The position numbers and the translations under genes are program-made. DNA of 32,815 nt from Companilactobacillus jidongensis. GTDB lineage: Bacteria > Bacillota > Bacilli > Lactobacillales > Lactobacillaceae. Shown here in pieces: positions 1-8,172 of this stretch. The notes beneath the pieces were generated by a model. The model was not told the origin of the DNA, did no database searches, and saw only the letters and a list, made by a program, of their open reading frames with translations. How positions within the stretch are numbered: position 1 is the first letter of the stretch; every line of letters starts with the position of its first letter. The stretch spans positions 1 through 32,815 of the forward strand of contig NZ_RHOP01000026.1 of the NCBI RefSeq assembly GCF_003946575.1, in the 5' to 3' direction.

Positions 1-11
1 TGTGCATGAAA

Positions 12-38
12 ATAGGCATCCTCAATGAGGATGCCTAT
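12..38 (-). terminator. Intrinsic terminator after the exopolysaccharide operon
   Basis: A perfect 12-bp inverted repeat (ATAGGCATCCTC, loop of 3, GAGGATGCCTAT). On the minus strand it is followed by TTTT. It begins just after the stop of the truncated glycosyltransferase, so transcription of the operon appears to end here. Seen directly. Confidence 0.8.
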
Positions 39-40
39 GG

Positions 41-388
41 TTAAAAGTTATTCATCAATACTATTTGACAAAGAGCCGAAAAAATAAACTTAATCCTAAT
101 TAATCCCGCAATAGTACTGTGTATGTGAATTATATCTGGATTAAGTTCTTTGATTTTTTTTGAAAGTTTAATTAAGGTCACAATCCCCTTAATATTTCTT
201 CTATACTGATACGTAAGTATTTCTATTTTTTTTGATTTTATATTCAATAACTCTTCATCTGTTTTATAGTCACTAACTAATAAATAAACCTTATCAACTT
301 CCTTTAAAGAAATTTGACTCATAATCAAATTTTTTAAGTATGTAGCAACCCCACCAGAAGCATATTCAGCAAAATGTAATACAATCAT
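41..388 (-). pseudogene. Truncated family 4 glycosyltransferase (N-terminal part only)
   Basis: Encodes 115 residues matching the N-terminal donor-side start of a GT4/GT-B glycosyltransferase: MIVLHFAEYASGGVATYL at the start and NPDIIHIHSTIAGL near residue 90, typical of the first Rossmann-like domain. Full-length members have roughly 350-400 residues, so the acceptor/donor-binding C-terminal domain is absent. The last residues (about 102-115) no longer look like the family, which suggests a frameshift or deletion with a chance stop. The ATG at 388 is chosen because GTGAGGA lies just upstream; the frame is open further upstream, but that part overlaps the preceding gene. It follows the priming transferase by 10 nt. 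Probably non-functional in sugar transfer, though a short product could still be made. Confidence 0.7.
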
Positions 389-398
389 AAATTCCTCA

Positions 399-1052
399 CT
401 AATAAGCCCCATTCGGAAACAAAAGTACACCAACAGTTCTAAACAAAATAAGAACATCATAACTGGCATTACGATGATTGATGTAATCAAGATCCAAACG
501 AACCATTTCCTCAAATCCAACATCGTTACGACCACTTATCTGCCACAAACCGGTACATCCGGGTTTGACGGTCAAACGTTGTTTGTCATAACTTGAATAT
601 TCTTTTACTTCACTAGGCAATGGTGGGCGTGGTCCAACCAAGCTCATCTCACCTGTTAACACGTTCATTAATTGTGGCAATTCGTCGATACTATACTTAC
701 GAATGAATCGACCTACTTTGGTGACACGCGGATCATTCTTCATCTTAAACATGGCACCTTTGATTTCGTTCTGATCCAACAATTTCTTTTTCAATTTTTC
801 GGCATCAACTACCATTGAACGGAACTTATACATTTCAAATGGTTCTTGTCGCTTTCCCAATCTAGTCTGTGTATAAAACACTGGTCCTAATGGATCTTCG
901 ATTTTGATGGCAAAGGCGACGAACAAAAATAATGGCGATAATAATATCAAGCCTATTAAGCTGGCAATAAAATCAAATATTCGTTTAATACTTCGATAAA
1001 CATACCGATGCTGTTGATACTTGGAATCAACTCGGTCTTCCCAATACTCCAT
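399..1052 (-). CDS. Priming undecaprenyl-phosphate sugar-1-phosphate transferase
   Basis: 217 residues, short (WcaJ/CpsE C-terminal-type) bacterial sugar transferase. It would move hexose-1-phosphate from a UDP-sugar to undecaprenyl phosphate at the inner face of the membrane, the first step of exopolysaccharide repeat-unit assembly. Visible marks: one hydrophobic segment at about residues 25-45 ([20 protein letters not shown]), the YKFRSM motif, the [21 protein letters not shown] block with the catalytic Asp-Glu pair, and a C-terminal [13 protein letters not shown] block. The ATG at 1052 has GAGGGGGAAG in front; an upstream ATG nine codons earlier lacks a site. It stands 100 nt downstream of wzb and 10 nt before the truncated glycosyltransferase. 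The sugar (Gal, Glc or other) cannot be told from sequence alone. Confidence 0.9.
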   Translation of the reverse strand: MEYWEDRVDSKYQQHRYVYRSIKRIFDFIASLIGLILLSPLFLFVAFAIKIEDPLGPVFYTQTRLGKRQEPFEMYKFRSMVVDAEKLKKKLLDQNEIKGAMFKMKNDPRVTKVGRFIRKYSIDELPQLMNVLTGEMSLVGPRPPLPSEVKEYSSYDKQRLTVKPGCTGLWQISGRNDVGFEEMVRLDLDYINHRNASYDVLILFRTVGVLLFPNGAY

Positions 1053-1152
1053 TATTAGCTTCCCCCTCAGAAAACACATATATTTATAAAATCACTACAA
1101 TAACTGGCATTATTTTTACTACAAAATAAGTGATTTCGTTTACACAATAAAT

Positions 1153-1935
1153 CTAAAAAAGTCCAAAGAACTTCTTTTTCTTGAGCTCCGAAATTCGTTT
1201 AATATCACCAATTTCAACATCGTCCCCATTCAAGATGTTCTTGGCATTTTGATTGAATCTTTCTGCTGTTGCGGCGCCATGTTGCTCTGTCAACTTATCG
1301 AAGGCTTCACGCATCATGAATCTACGTCCCTTGAAGTTATGAGCATCTGATGCAAAGACAAACCCCAAATTTGCCTTAATGATTTTTTCAGTTAGTGTCT
1401 GAACATCCTTGCCAAACACTCCTAAATAGCTACTACTGGTTAACTGTGCCAAGCATCCCATCTCGACGAATGAGTACAATCTGTCAGGATCTTTTTGGAA
1501 TCCTTGATTGCGTTCTGGATGTGCCAACACTGGTGTTACTCCACGTGATGTTAATTCAAATATCATATTTTCGGCATATTCTGGTACTTCGTTATGTGGA
1601 AACTCTAATAACAAGTATCGATTGCCTGAATCCATAAACAAAATATCATCGTCGAAGATGGCCTTTAACAGGTCACCTGTTAGATGAACTTCTTGTCCCG
1701 GAAATACTTTTAGCGGAATATCGTTATCGATCAGATCCTGTTGAAAAGCTCCGGTATTTTTTATAACATCGATTTTGTGATTTGTATAATGTCCGTCCAT
1801 ATGATGCGGCGTCAACAGAATATGACTTATATCTTGATCCACTGCTGCTCTAGCCATCTCAAGGGCCATGGGTCTATCCTTAGCACCGTCATCTACGCCT
1901 GGCAAAATGTGGCAATGTAAGTCAATTAGTTTCAT
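1153..1935 (-). CDS. wzb: Wzb/CpsB-type PHP-family tyrosine-protein phosphatase
   Basis: 260 residues of the PHP metallophosphatase family that dephosphorylates the partner tyrosine kinase Wze/CpsD and so tunes exopolysaccharide chain length and output. Metal-binding motifs are in the usual order: DLHCHILPGVDDGA near the start, LLTPHHM near residue 42, VLAHPERN near 137 and FASDAHN near 195. Length is normal for the family (about 245-260). Its ATG overlaps the wze stop by 4 nt (ATGA), so the two are translationally coupled, which fits a kinase-phosphatase pair. Cytoplasmic. The assignment is secure from motifs and neighbours. Confidence 0.93.
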   Translation of the reverse strand: MKLIDLHCHILPGVDDGAKDRPMALEMARAAVDQDISHILLTPHHMDGHYTNHKIDVIKNTGAFQQDLIDNDIPLKVFPGQEVHLTGDLLKAIFDDDILFMDSGNRYLLLEFPHNEVPEYAENMIFELTSRGVTPVLAHPERNQGFQKDPDRLYSFVEMGCLAQLTSSSYLGVFGKDVQTLTEKIIKANLGFVFASDAHNFKGRRFMMREAFDKLTEQHGAATAERFNQNAKNILNGDDVEIGDIKRISELKKKKFFGLF

Positions 1936-2696
1936 TTCTGTTTGTCCGCTCCATAATATCCACCGTAGTAACCGCCATAATAACTGCCGCCGTAATATCC
2001 GCCAGATTTTTGTTCGGTCACTCGATTCATTATTGCACCTAAGATATTAGCATTAACTGTCTTTAACGCTTCTTTGGCGTGTAGTACGCCGGCTTTATCC
2101 GCAATTCCCTGTGGAACTACTAAGATAGTGCCATCTACTCGCGCTGCTAGAACTTGGGCATCGGTAACTGTATTAACGGGTGGTGCATCCAGTATCAACA
2201 AGTCGAACTTATCAACTAATCTCACTAACAAGTCTTGCGTCCGCATACTCCCAAGCAACTCAGCGGGATTAGGTGGAATTGGTCCGCTTGTTATGACATA
2301 TAATCCATCCACAACCGTTGGTTGAATGATTTCTTCCAGTGTCGCATTGCCTAACAAATAATTAGACAATCCTTTACGATTACTTACGCTAAAAGTCTTA
2401 TGAACGGTAGGACGACGTAAATCAGCATCTACTAAAATAACTTTTGAACCTTGATCGGCCCAAGTTACCGCCATATTGTTACTAATAGTTGACTTACCCT
2501 CAGAAGGATCAGATGAAGTGAACAACAATGACTTCAACTTCTTATCGACTGATGAGAATTGAATGTTAGTTCTTACCGTCTTGAATTGTTCAGAGATCAT
2601 ACCCTTAGGATCAGTGTATGTTACTAGACCAATACCGTACTTCAAACTAGTGTTATCGATCTTGTGCTTTCTACGATTAAATATATGAAAGGCCAT
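1932..2696 (-). CDS. wze: Wze/CpsD-type bacterial tyrosine kinase for exopolysaccharide synthesis
   Basis: 254 residues, BY-kinase cytoplasmic ATPase. A Walker A stretch (SSDPSEGKSTISNN, about residues 62-75), Walker A' (ILVDADLRRP) and Walker B (LLILDAPP) are visible, followed by a C-terminal tyrosine cluster (YY-GG repeats from about residue 233 on) that is the autophosphorylation tail. It acts with the membrane adaptor Wzd encoded 3 nt upstream and the phosphatase encoded downstream. The ATG at 2696 has AGGAGAG upstream, inside the end of wzd. The tail is a regular glycine-tyrosine repeat, encoded by near-repeated DNA at about 1944-1995. Function is by strong family precedent. Confidence 0.93.
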   Translation of the reverse strand: MAFHIFNRRKHKIDNTSLKYGIGLVTYTDPKGMISEQFKTVRTNIQFSSVDKKLKSLLFTSSDPSEGKSTISNNMAVTWADQGSKVILVDADLRRPTVHKTFSVSNRKGLSNYLLGNATLEEIIQPTVVDGLYVITSGPIPPNPAELLGSMRTQDLLVRLVDKFDLLILDAPPVNTVTDAQVLAARVDGTILVVPQGIADKAGVLHAKEALKTVNANILGAIMNRVTEQKSGGYYGGSYYGGYYGGYYGADKQK

Positions 2697-2699
2697 CGT

Positions 2700-3482
2700 C
2701 TACACTCTCCTTTGGCTAGTTTGTGCAACTAGATTAGAATCGTCTGATCCATGAAGATCTTGCTTGCGATAGATACGCTTCTTAACTTCTTCTGGAGAAA
2801 TTTCATTGATGATTCCTAAATTAGTCATTCCAAGTTCATCTGTTAAGAATCGCTCTGATGTAACTGTCGTATCAGTTATTTCACGAATAAAGGCAAAGCC
2901 AATGCCTAACAATAGTCCAACAACGATCCCCGCTAGTAAGTTCAAAGTCTTTCTTGGACTAACTGGCTTTTTTTGTATCGATGCTGGAGATACGATTGAA
3001 ACATTATGAATACTCATGATCTTGCCGACTTTTTTCTTAAAAGTCTCAGCTGTTAGGTTAGCAACCTCCGCCGCTGTATATGGATCAGTTGACTTGACTG
3101 TTACAGAAAAAACTTGTGAGTTTTGTTGGCTACTTACTGAGATTTCATCTTTTAAAGCATTCATAGAACCTGGATAACCAGGGTAATTATTAACTTGCTT
3201 GTCGACTGTTTTCAAAACTGTTGGACTGGTAATAATATCTTTATAAGTGTTGATCATCTGCACGTCAGCTTGAGTTTGTTGTAACTGTGCTGCTTGCATC
3301 TCGGAAGATAACTTCCTATTAACTAGTAATTGTGTTGTTGCTTGATATTTTGGTGCCATCACAAAAAAGGTAACGAATGCTACCGCCAATGTAACAACAA
3401 AAGTTGTCCCCAAAATCATTCTTATATGTTTACGAAGTATGGCAAATATTTGCATCATACTTATCGTTTGCTCTGACCCCAA
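2700..3482 (-). CDS. wzd: Wzd/CpsC-type chain-length determinant and kinase adaptor
   Basis: 260 residues, Wzz-type polysaccharide co-polymerase. Two membrane segments: about residues 21-42 (after RKHIRM) and about 176-196, the latter preceded by the PVSPRK proline-rich motif usual in the second segment. The extracytoplasmic loop between them sets chain length, and the cytoplasmic tail activates Wze. The start is taken as TTG at 3482, with CGGAGGA five bases upstream; no ATG lies in a better place. First gene of the operon wzd-wze-wzb-priming transferase-truncated GT. The 5' untranslated region looks long (about 150 nt if the promoter at 3644 is right). Confidence 0.9.
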   Translation of the reverse strand: MGSEQTISMMQIFAILRKHIRMILGTTFVVTLAVAFVTFFVMAPKYQATTQLLVNRKLSSEMQAAQLQQTQADVQMINTYKDIITSPTVLKTVDKQVNNYPGYPGSMNALKDEISVSSQQNSQVFSVTVKSTDPYTAAEVANLTAETFKKKVGKIMSIHNVSIVSPASIQKKPVSPRKTLNLLAGIVVGLLLGIGFAFIREITDTTVTSERFLTDELGMTNLGIINEISPEEVKKRIYRKQDLHGSDDSNLVAQTSQRRV

Positions 3483-3643
3483 TGAAATCCTCCGATATAA
3501 CCCCTAAATATTATTATTTCAATAAAATAATATCATTAAGTATTTAGCTACCCAACGATTATTTTGCCAGATTACCAAGTTTAAACAGCTTTGCCATCCG
3601 TAAATAGATAATATTAAATATTTTTTTCTATCAGACATGCACT

Positions 3644-3678
3644 ATTATACATGTAATGACGGAAACTTTGTACCCCCA
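3644..3678 (-). promoter_or_regulatory. Candidate promoter of the exopolysaccharide operon
   Basis: Minus strand carries a perfect TATAAT at 3649-3644, directly preceded by TG. The -35 zone (TACAAA, 17 nt upstream) is poor. The stretch 3483-3779 is otherwise AT-rich with several weaker -10-like boxes and an 8-bp inverted repeat near 3510-3533, and no gene is seen in it. Start site not determined. Confidence 0.4.
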
Positions 3679-3779
3679 TAAGCATTTTTATATAATTTTA
3701 TAGTTATACAAATTACTTAAATCTTATCACAGTCTACATGCATAATAAGCATTGTTATAAAAATGTAATTATAATAATT

Positions 3780-4601
3780 TTATTTATTTAATATAAATCT
3801 AGTATTATGTGCATACTGCTTATACAATCCTGAATAACGTCCACGATATTCGGGCTTCCAAGGTTTGTCACGACCACAAAAATGTAAAACTACGGTATGG
3901 TCGATAACCCAGTCAAGATCCCACAATCCCCCGCCAAGAGCTTGATAGAGTGTGCTCATTCTGGCATCGTAATTGTAAATTTCATCAGGGATCTTCTTGA
4001 ATTGATGTCCATACAAGCCATTCAAGACATCTTGATCAGGTAAGACCAAGGTTAATTTGTTTGCTTCAATATAATCGAAGATATCCTTGGCGTGAACGTG
4101 CTCACGGATTAATGGCAGATTCATCAGCAATACTCCAGAGTTGTAATAACTCTCCGCTTCATAATTACCGAGACGAAGCTTGTTGATAGAATCAGTCACA
4201 TCATTAGCCAATGCAGCATGACTGGCAGCAGCATACATATTACCCTCGAAGTCTAACTTATACAATGGAAGCAAGTTATTAATAACCAAAATATCAACAT
4301 CCAAATAAAGTATCCTATCCAAATTCTTTGGCAAATACTTATGTGCCAATAAACGATAATAAATTGTTTCTGGATAACGGTCAGTTGTCGGTGCATCCTT
4401 GAACTCATCCCCAATCATAATCGGATGATATTCAATATCGGTCTTATTACAAAACGAAGTAATTTTGTCAGTCTGATCCAACTTGGATTTTTGAATCACA
4501 TAGATAGATAGTGGAACATTGGGCGTATTAACTTGAATTGAATACAGAGTTGTTAATAATTGATCCACCACATTGTCGTCAATTGCGAATAATAAGTTCA
4601 T
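3780..4601 (-). CDS. Glycosyltransferase family 8 protein
   Basis: 273 residues, GT-A fold, retaining family 8 (LgtC/GatA-like). Marks: MNLLFAIDDNV at the start, YPETIYYRLLAHKYLP near residue 77, the metal/UDP-binding DxD motif in ILYLDVDILV near residue 98, NSGVLLMNL near residue 155, and HFCGRDKPW near residue 240 matching the family's H-x-x-G-x-x-KPW end motif. It probably transfers a hexose from a UDP-sugar to a cell-surface glycan or glycoprotein; the acceptor is unknown. The ATG has GAGGGGGGA upstream. It ends about 300 nt upstream of wzd and is likely its own unit rather than part of the exopolysaccharide operon. Confidence 0.88.
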   Translation of the reverse strand: MNLLFAIDDNVVDQLLTTLYSIQVNTPNVPLSIYVIQKSKLDQTDKITSFCNKTDIEYHPIMIGDEFKDAPTTDRYPETIYYRLLAHKYLPKNLDRILYLDVDILVINNLLPLYKLDFEGNMYAAASHAALANDVTDSINKLRLGNYEAESYYNSGVLLMNLPLIREHVHAKDIFDYIEANKLTLVLPDQDVLNGLYGHQFKKIPDEIYNYDARMSTLYQALGGGLWDLDWVIDHTVVLHFCGRDKPWKPEYRGRYSGLYKQYAHNTRFILNK

Positions 4602-4672
4602 AGTAATCCCCCCTCGTTATGTCATTAATGTTATTGTATCATTGCTATATATTAAATTATGAGGTGAATTCC

Positions 4673-5083
4673 ATGATCAAACCCATCAATCGGGATACGA
4701 CATTATTGTCACAAAAATCTATCCCCGCTACTAAACAAGATACTGAAATTATTACTAATTTAATAGACACGCTTGAATTCTACAAAGACCACTGTGTCGG
4801 TATGGCTGCTAATATGATTGGCGTCAACAAGCGTATTCTGGTGTTTCAACTTGGTATGATACCTATTCCTATGGTTAATCCCGTTATCACTAAAAAGTCT
4901 GGTAAATATACCGCTAAAGAAGGATGCCTGTCGCTTGATGGTGAACGTTCGGTGACTCGTTATAAGGATATTGAAGTACAGTATCAAGATGCTAATTTTT
5001 CTTCGCATACACAGATATTTACTGAATTTATCGCTGAAATAATTCAACATGAGATGGATCATTTTGAAGGTGTATTGATATAA
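4673..5083 (+). CDS. Peptide-deformylase-like protein (second-class PDF)
   Basis: 136 residues with the PDF fold signatures: motif 2 EGCLS (about residues 83-87, metal Cys) and motif 3 QHEMDH (about 124-129, the two metal His and catalytic Glu) are intact. Motif 1 reads GMAANMIG where active enzymes have G-x-A-A-x-Q; the conserved Gln that stabilises the oxyanion is Met here. The protein is also shorter than type 2 Gram-positive deformylases (about 180-190). It could be a weak or specialised deformylase or have another role; it is unlikely to be the only cellular deformylase. The start at 4673 has GAGGTG eight bases upstream. Divergent from the GT8 gene; followed by its own terminator. Confidence 0.85.
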   Translation: MIKPINRDTTLLSQKSIPATKQDTEIITNLIDTLEFYKDHCVGMAANMIGVNKRILVFQLGMIPIPMVNPVITKKSGKYTAKEGCLSLDGERSVTRYKDIEVQYQDANFSSHTQIFTEFIAEIIQHEMDHFEGVLI

Positions 5084-5123
5084 AAAAAGGTTTCCAGCAA
5101 TTAAATTTGCTAGAGGCCTTTTT
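5084..5123 (+). terminator. Terminator of the deformylase-like gene
   Basis: AAAAAGG at 5084 pairs with CCTTTTT at 5117, GCAA at 5097 with TTGC at 5107, loop of 6; the U-rich arm trails into TTTCTTTC. It begins immediately at the stop codon. Confidence 0.7.
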
Positions 5124-5190
5124 CTTTCTCATCAACGGGATTTAATATAATTTATCTGCAAAATTTCATCCCTAAATATTTGGATTATCG

Positions 5191-5559
5191 TTATAAATTA
5201 AAAAGATATTTCACACTAGTTAATAATTTTTTCAAAATAGTATCAGAGATATGTCCAATAATTTCGCCATGTCTAGCTTTGAAATCATAACTGGGTAAAT
5301 AATAAGTAACTATATTGCCAATAACTCCACTTTCTTTATCAGCTATCGGAATATAAGATCCATCATCACTGTTCATAAAATCATGAGAAGTGATAGGCAT
5401 TCCAGAAATAAGCCCTGTTGCCTTATTGTAATCAGAATCTGAAAGAACAACTACAGGACGACGGATATTCATATTCTTAGAATTGTGTCCGCCAATCTCA
5501 TGACCAGCGTGTGGTTCAGCATCTATATAAATAATGTCCCCTTGTATGGGATATATCAT
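5191..5559 (-). CDS. MazF/PemK-family toxin (first pair)
   Basis: 122 residues of the MazF/PemK mRNA-interferase fold: a GDIIYID start strand, the RRPVVVLS block (about residues 34-41) and GLISGMPITS (about 50-59), the usual second and third strand motifs of this family. An insertion between the first strand and RRP (about residues 17-31) makes it slightly longer than the second MazF in this window. The ATG at 5559 shares its A with the TGA of the antitoxin gene (TGATG), giving tight coupling; a TTG one codon earlier is less likely. It would cut mRNA unless bound by the adjacent antitoxin. Cleavage specificity cannot be read from the sequence. Confidence 0.85.
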   Translation of the reverse strand: MIYPIQGDIIYIDAEPHAGHEIGGHNSKNMNIRRPVVVLSDSDYNKATGLISGMPITSHDFMNSDDGSYIPIADKESGVIGNIVTYYLPSYDFKARHGEIIGHISDTILKKLLTSVKYLFNL

Positions 5560-5822
5560 CAAAATATATTTTCCTTTCCAACAGGTGTCTCACTACCAAC
5601 TTCAAATTCTAGCTTATTCATGTCATTTCTGAAATCATGATTCTTAAAATGACCGTTTTTCCAAGGATTATTCTCTTCCTTCAGTGGTTTATATATTAAA
5701 TTACCATTCTCTTTTTGAAGACTGAAGGACTCATTTTCAGATATGCCTGCAGATTTGGGTACTGTTATGCTCATGCTATTACCATTCTTTCGCGTTTTAT
5801 AAGTACCAAGTATTTCCTTCAT
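5559..5822 (-). CDS. MazE/AbrB-type antitoxin (first pair)
   Basis: 87 residues. The N-terminal half is an AbrB/SpoVT swapped-hairpin DNA-binding domain: TYKTRKNGNSMSITVPKS (about residues 5-22). The C-terminal half (NNPWKNGHFKNHDFRNDM onward) is polar and acidic at the end, the usual toxin-wrapping tail. The start at 5822 has GAGGTGAT upstream. It shares the NNP-(W/F)-x-N motif with the antitoxin at 9048, so the two pairs are related. Probably represses its own promoter together with the toxin. Confidence 0.82.
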   Translation of the reverse strand: MKEILGTYKTRKNGNSMSITVPKSAGISENESFSLQKENGNLIYKPLKEENNPWKNGHFKNHDFRNDMNKLEFEVGSETPVGKENIF

Positions 5823-5873
5823 TTCAATCACCTCAAATGCCCACATTCTTAATAGGAAAAGTATACTGACAAA

Positions 5874-5901
5874 AAATAGTAATTACAAGTAATTACTATT
5901 T
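5874..5901 (-). terminator. 13-bp inverted repeat: marR terminator and possible mazE operator
   Basis: AAATAGTAATTAC and its exact reverse complement are separated by 2 bases. On the minus strand it lies after marR and runs into TTTTTT, so it can serve as a terminator. It also abuts a TTGTCA box that could be the -35 of the mazEF genes, so an operator role is equally possible. The symmetric near-loopless form favours protein binding. Confidence 0.6.
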
Positions 5902-5951
5902 GAGATGCTGATATTTTGGTCGTACTATCTAAATTACGAAAAAAAATTATT

Positions 5952-6380
5952 TTACTCTTCCACAGAATCGGTAATCCCATCAACCACCGTTTCAATCGCA
6001 CTAACCAACGGGCTGTCAGCACTGATTCCTGTATCAGCAAACCGATCGGCCCACCAATTGATTCGAATATGTTGGATTTTTCCGACAACTTCATGTCCCT
6101 TATTCGTCAACAGGAGATTCTTAGTTTTACCTGCACCATCAACTTTACTGAGGTAATCCATTTTTTGCATCTTGTTGATCTCACGAGTAGCCAAACCTTT
6201 ATCAACCACCAACAATCTGGCCACCTGATTCTGGCTGATCTCTGGATAATCACCGATCGACAACAAAATACATGCCGCAGTTGGGTTAAGCTTTAGTGCA
6301 TCAAACTGTTCTTTTGTATCTTTATAATACTGTCTATGCAGGATTGAAATATCCTGTGCAAGGTATCCAATATTTTTCAT
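5952..6380 (-). CDS. MarR-family transcriptional regulator, divergent from alsS
   Basis: 142 residues with a winged helix-turn-helix: ISQNQVARLLVVDKGLATREINKM (recognition helix region about residues 49-72) followed by the wing KVDGAGKTKNLLLTNKG. The ATG at 6380 has TTGGAG seven bases upstream. The gene is transcribed away from alsS and the shared 97-nt region carries a 7-bp inverted repeat on the alsS promoter, so it likely controls alsS-alsD and itself. The ligand is unknown; an acid or phenolic signal would be family-typical but is only inference. Confidence 0.88.
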   Translation of the reverse strand: MKNIGYLAQDISILHRQYYKDTKEQFDALKLNPTAACILLSIGDYPEISQNQVARLLVVDKGLATREINKMQKMDYLSKVDGAGKTKNLLLTNKGHEVVGKIQHIRINWWADRFADTGISADSPLVSAIETVVDGITDSVEE

Positions 6381-6399
6381 AGTTATCTCCAAGTGTTGC

Positions 6400-6417
6400 G
6401 TGTTGACAAATCAACAC
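6400..6417. promoter_or_regulatory. Inverted repeat, probable MarR operator
   Basis: GTGTTGA and TCAACAC separated by CAAA. It covers the -35 hexamer of the alsS promoter, an arrangement that would let the divergent MarR protein block RNA polymerase. Symmetry seen directly; binding inferred. Confidence 0.65.
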
Positions 6418-6431
6418 AAACGATTTATGTT
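6403..6431 (+). promoter_or_regulatory. alsS promoter
   Basis: A consensus TTGACA at 6403-6408, a 17-nt spacer, then TATGTT at 6426-6431. Upstream of alsS by about 47 nt. The -35 is buried inside the palindrome at 6400-6417. Confidence 0.65.
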
Positions 6432-6477
6432 AATAACAATAACATCACACCAAACGAATCTCAAGGAGGACATCTTA

Positions 6478-8148
6478 ATGTCAACGAAAAAAAACGGTTC
6501 TGAAGCATTATTCAATTCAATGATCAATCAGGGAGTCAAATATGTATTTGGACTTCCCGGCGCAAAGGTAGACAAGCTTTTTGACTTAATGGAACACAGT
6601 GATAATCCTAAGGCACCTAAGCTGATCATCACTCACCACGAACAAAATGCTGCCTTCATTGCATCTGGTATTGGCCGTTTAACTGGTAAACCCGGTGTTG
6701 TCGCAACCACATCTGGACCTGGTGTATCTAACTTAGCCACTGGTCTAATCACCGCTACATCCGAAGGTGACCCAGTCGTTGCATTAGGTGGACAAGTTCC
6801 TCGTAATGATATTGCTAGATTAACTCATCAAAGTATTCCAAGTAAGGAATTGATGATCTCAGCTACAAAAGATAGTGTTGAAGTTCAAGATCCTAACAAT
6901 CTTTCAGAAACATTTGCTAATGCATATCAAACTGCTATGGCTCCAAAGTCTGGTGCAACCTTTATTTCACTTCCAAAAGATGTTTTGGACGATGAAGTAA
7001 CTGTTCCAGAGATCAAAAAGCTATCCCCTATTAAACAAGGTAGTGCTAACAGTGAAATTGTTGAACAAATTATCGACAAAATCAAAAATGCCAAACTACC
7101 AGTTATCCTAGCCGGAATGCGTTCATCAAGTGAAGAAGTAACCGACGCTATTCATCACTTACTACACAAGTTCTCAATTCCCGTTGTTGAAACTTTCCAA
7201 GGTGCCGGCGTTATCTCACGTGACCTTGAGAAGAACTACTACGGACGTGTCGGTCTATTCAGAAATCAAATCGGTGATGCCATTCTCAAAGACAGTGATC
7301 TTGTTATTGCCGTTGGTTATGATCCCGTTGAATACGAAGCTAGAATTTGGAATGTTGACCGAAAAGGTGAAGTTATCAACTTAGACAGTATTGCTCCTGA
7401 AATCTCAAATGAGTATCAACCAGACTTGGTTGTTCAAGCTGATATTGCCAAAACTATGCGTGACATTGCCCACAACTTGCCTACTGATATTTCCCTTAGT
7501 GATGATATGAAATCACACTTGCACCAAATGCAATTGAACTTCTTGTCTCAAGATGAGGTTCCTGCCGAAGATCCCAAAAAAGGTGTGCACCCACTAGCAA
7601 TCATCAAGGAACTTCAAGATCAAGTTGATGACGATACTACGGTTACCGTTGATGTTGGTAGTCTCTACATCTGGATGGCTCGTCACTTCAGAAGTTACAA
7701 ACCACGTCACTTACTATTCAGTAATGGTATGCAGACACTCGGTGTTGCACTTCCTTGGGCAATTGCCGCCGCTCTAGAACGTCCTGAAAAGCCTATCGTA
7801 TCAGTATCTGGTGATGGTGGATTCTTGTTCTCAGGTCAAGAGCTTGAGACTGCCGTTCGCCTTAACTTAAATATCGTTCAATTGATTTGGAATGATGGAT
7901 ATTACGACATGGTTAAGTTCCAAGAAGAAGCTAAGTACGGTCGTCATGCTGGTGTAAACATCGGTAACGTTGACTTCGCCAAGTATGCCGAAAGTTTCGG
8001 TGCAACTGGTATGCACGCTAAAACAAATGCTGAATTAAAAGATGCTTTGAAGAAGGCTTTTGCAACACCTGGCCCAGTAGTTATCGACATCCCTGTTGAC
8101 TACTCTGATAACAGTAAGTTCGTCTCAGCACTTCTTGAAGAATACTAA
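6478..8148 (+). CDS. alsS: Catabolic acetolactate synthase
   Basis: 556 residues, ThDP-dependent enzyme that condenses two pyruvates to 2-acetolactate with loss of CO2. N-terminal domain: YVFGLPGAKVDKLF at about residue 22 and the activating Glu in THHEQNAAFIA near residue 60; the central domain carries no obvious FAD-dependence hints; the C-terminal ThDP motif GDGGFLFSGQELETAVRLNL and IWNDGYYDMV near residues 450-480. Length fits AlsS/BudB, and pairing with alsD rather than ilv genes marks it as catabolic (acetoin/diacetyl, pyruvate overflow, pH control). AAGGAGGA precedes ATG 6478; the open frame extends further upstream, over the promoter, without meaning. Probably regulated by the adjacent MarR protein. 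Confidence 0.96.
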   Translation: MSTKKNGSEALFNSMINQGVKYVFGLPGAKVDKLFDLMEHSDNPKAPKLIITHHEQNAAFIASGIGRLTGKPGVVATTSGPGVSNLATGLITATSEGDPVVALGGQVPRNDIARLTHQSIPSKELMISATKDSVEVQDPNNLSETFANAYQTAMAPKSGATFISLPKDVLDDEVTVPEIKKLSPIKQGSANSEIVEQIIDKIKNAKLPVILAGMRSSSEEVTDAIHHLLHKFSIPVVETFQGAGVISRDLEKNYYGRVGLFRNQIGDAILKDSDLVIAVGYDPVEYEARIWNVDRKGEVINLDSIAPEISNEYQPDLVVQADIAKTMRDIAHNLPTDISLSDDMKSHLHQMQLNFLSQDEVPAEDPKKGVHPLAIIKELQDQVDDDTTVTVDVGSLYIWMARHFRSYKPRHLLFSNGMQTLGVALPWAIAAALERPEKPIVSVSGDGGFLFSGQELETAVRLNLNIVQLIWNDGYYDMVKFQEEAKYGRHAGVNIGNVDFAKYAESFGATGMHAKTNAELKDALKKAFATPGPVVIDIPVDYSDNSKFVSALLEEY

Positions 8149-8172
8149 TCTAGAAAGGATTATCTCAAACTT

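Noticed and set aside
3508-3533. Operator of the exopolysaccharide operon
   Set aside because: The inverted repeat is made solely of A/T-rich sequence (ATATTATT arms) and could arise by chance.
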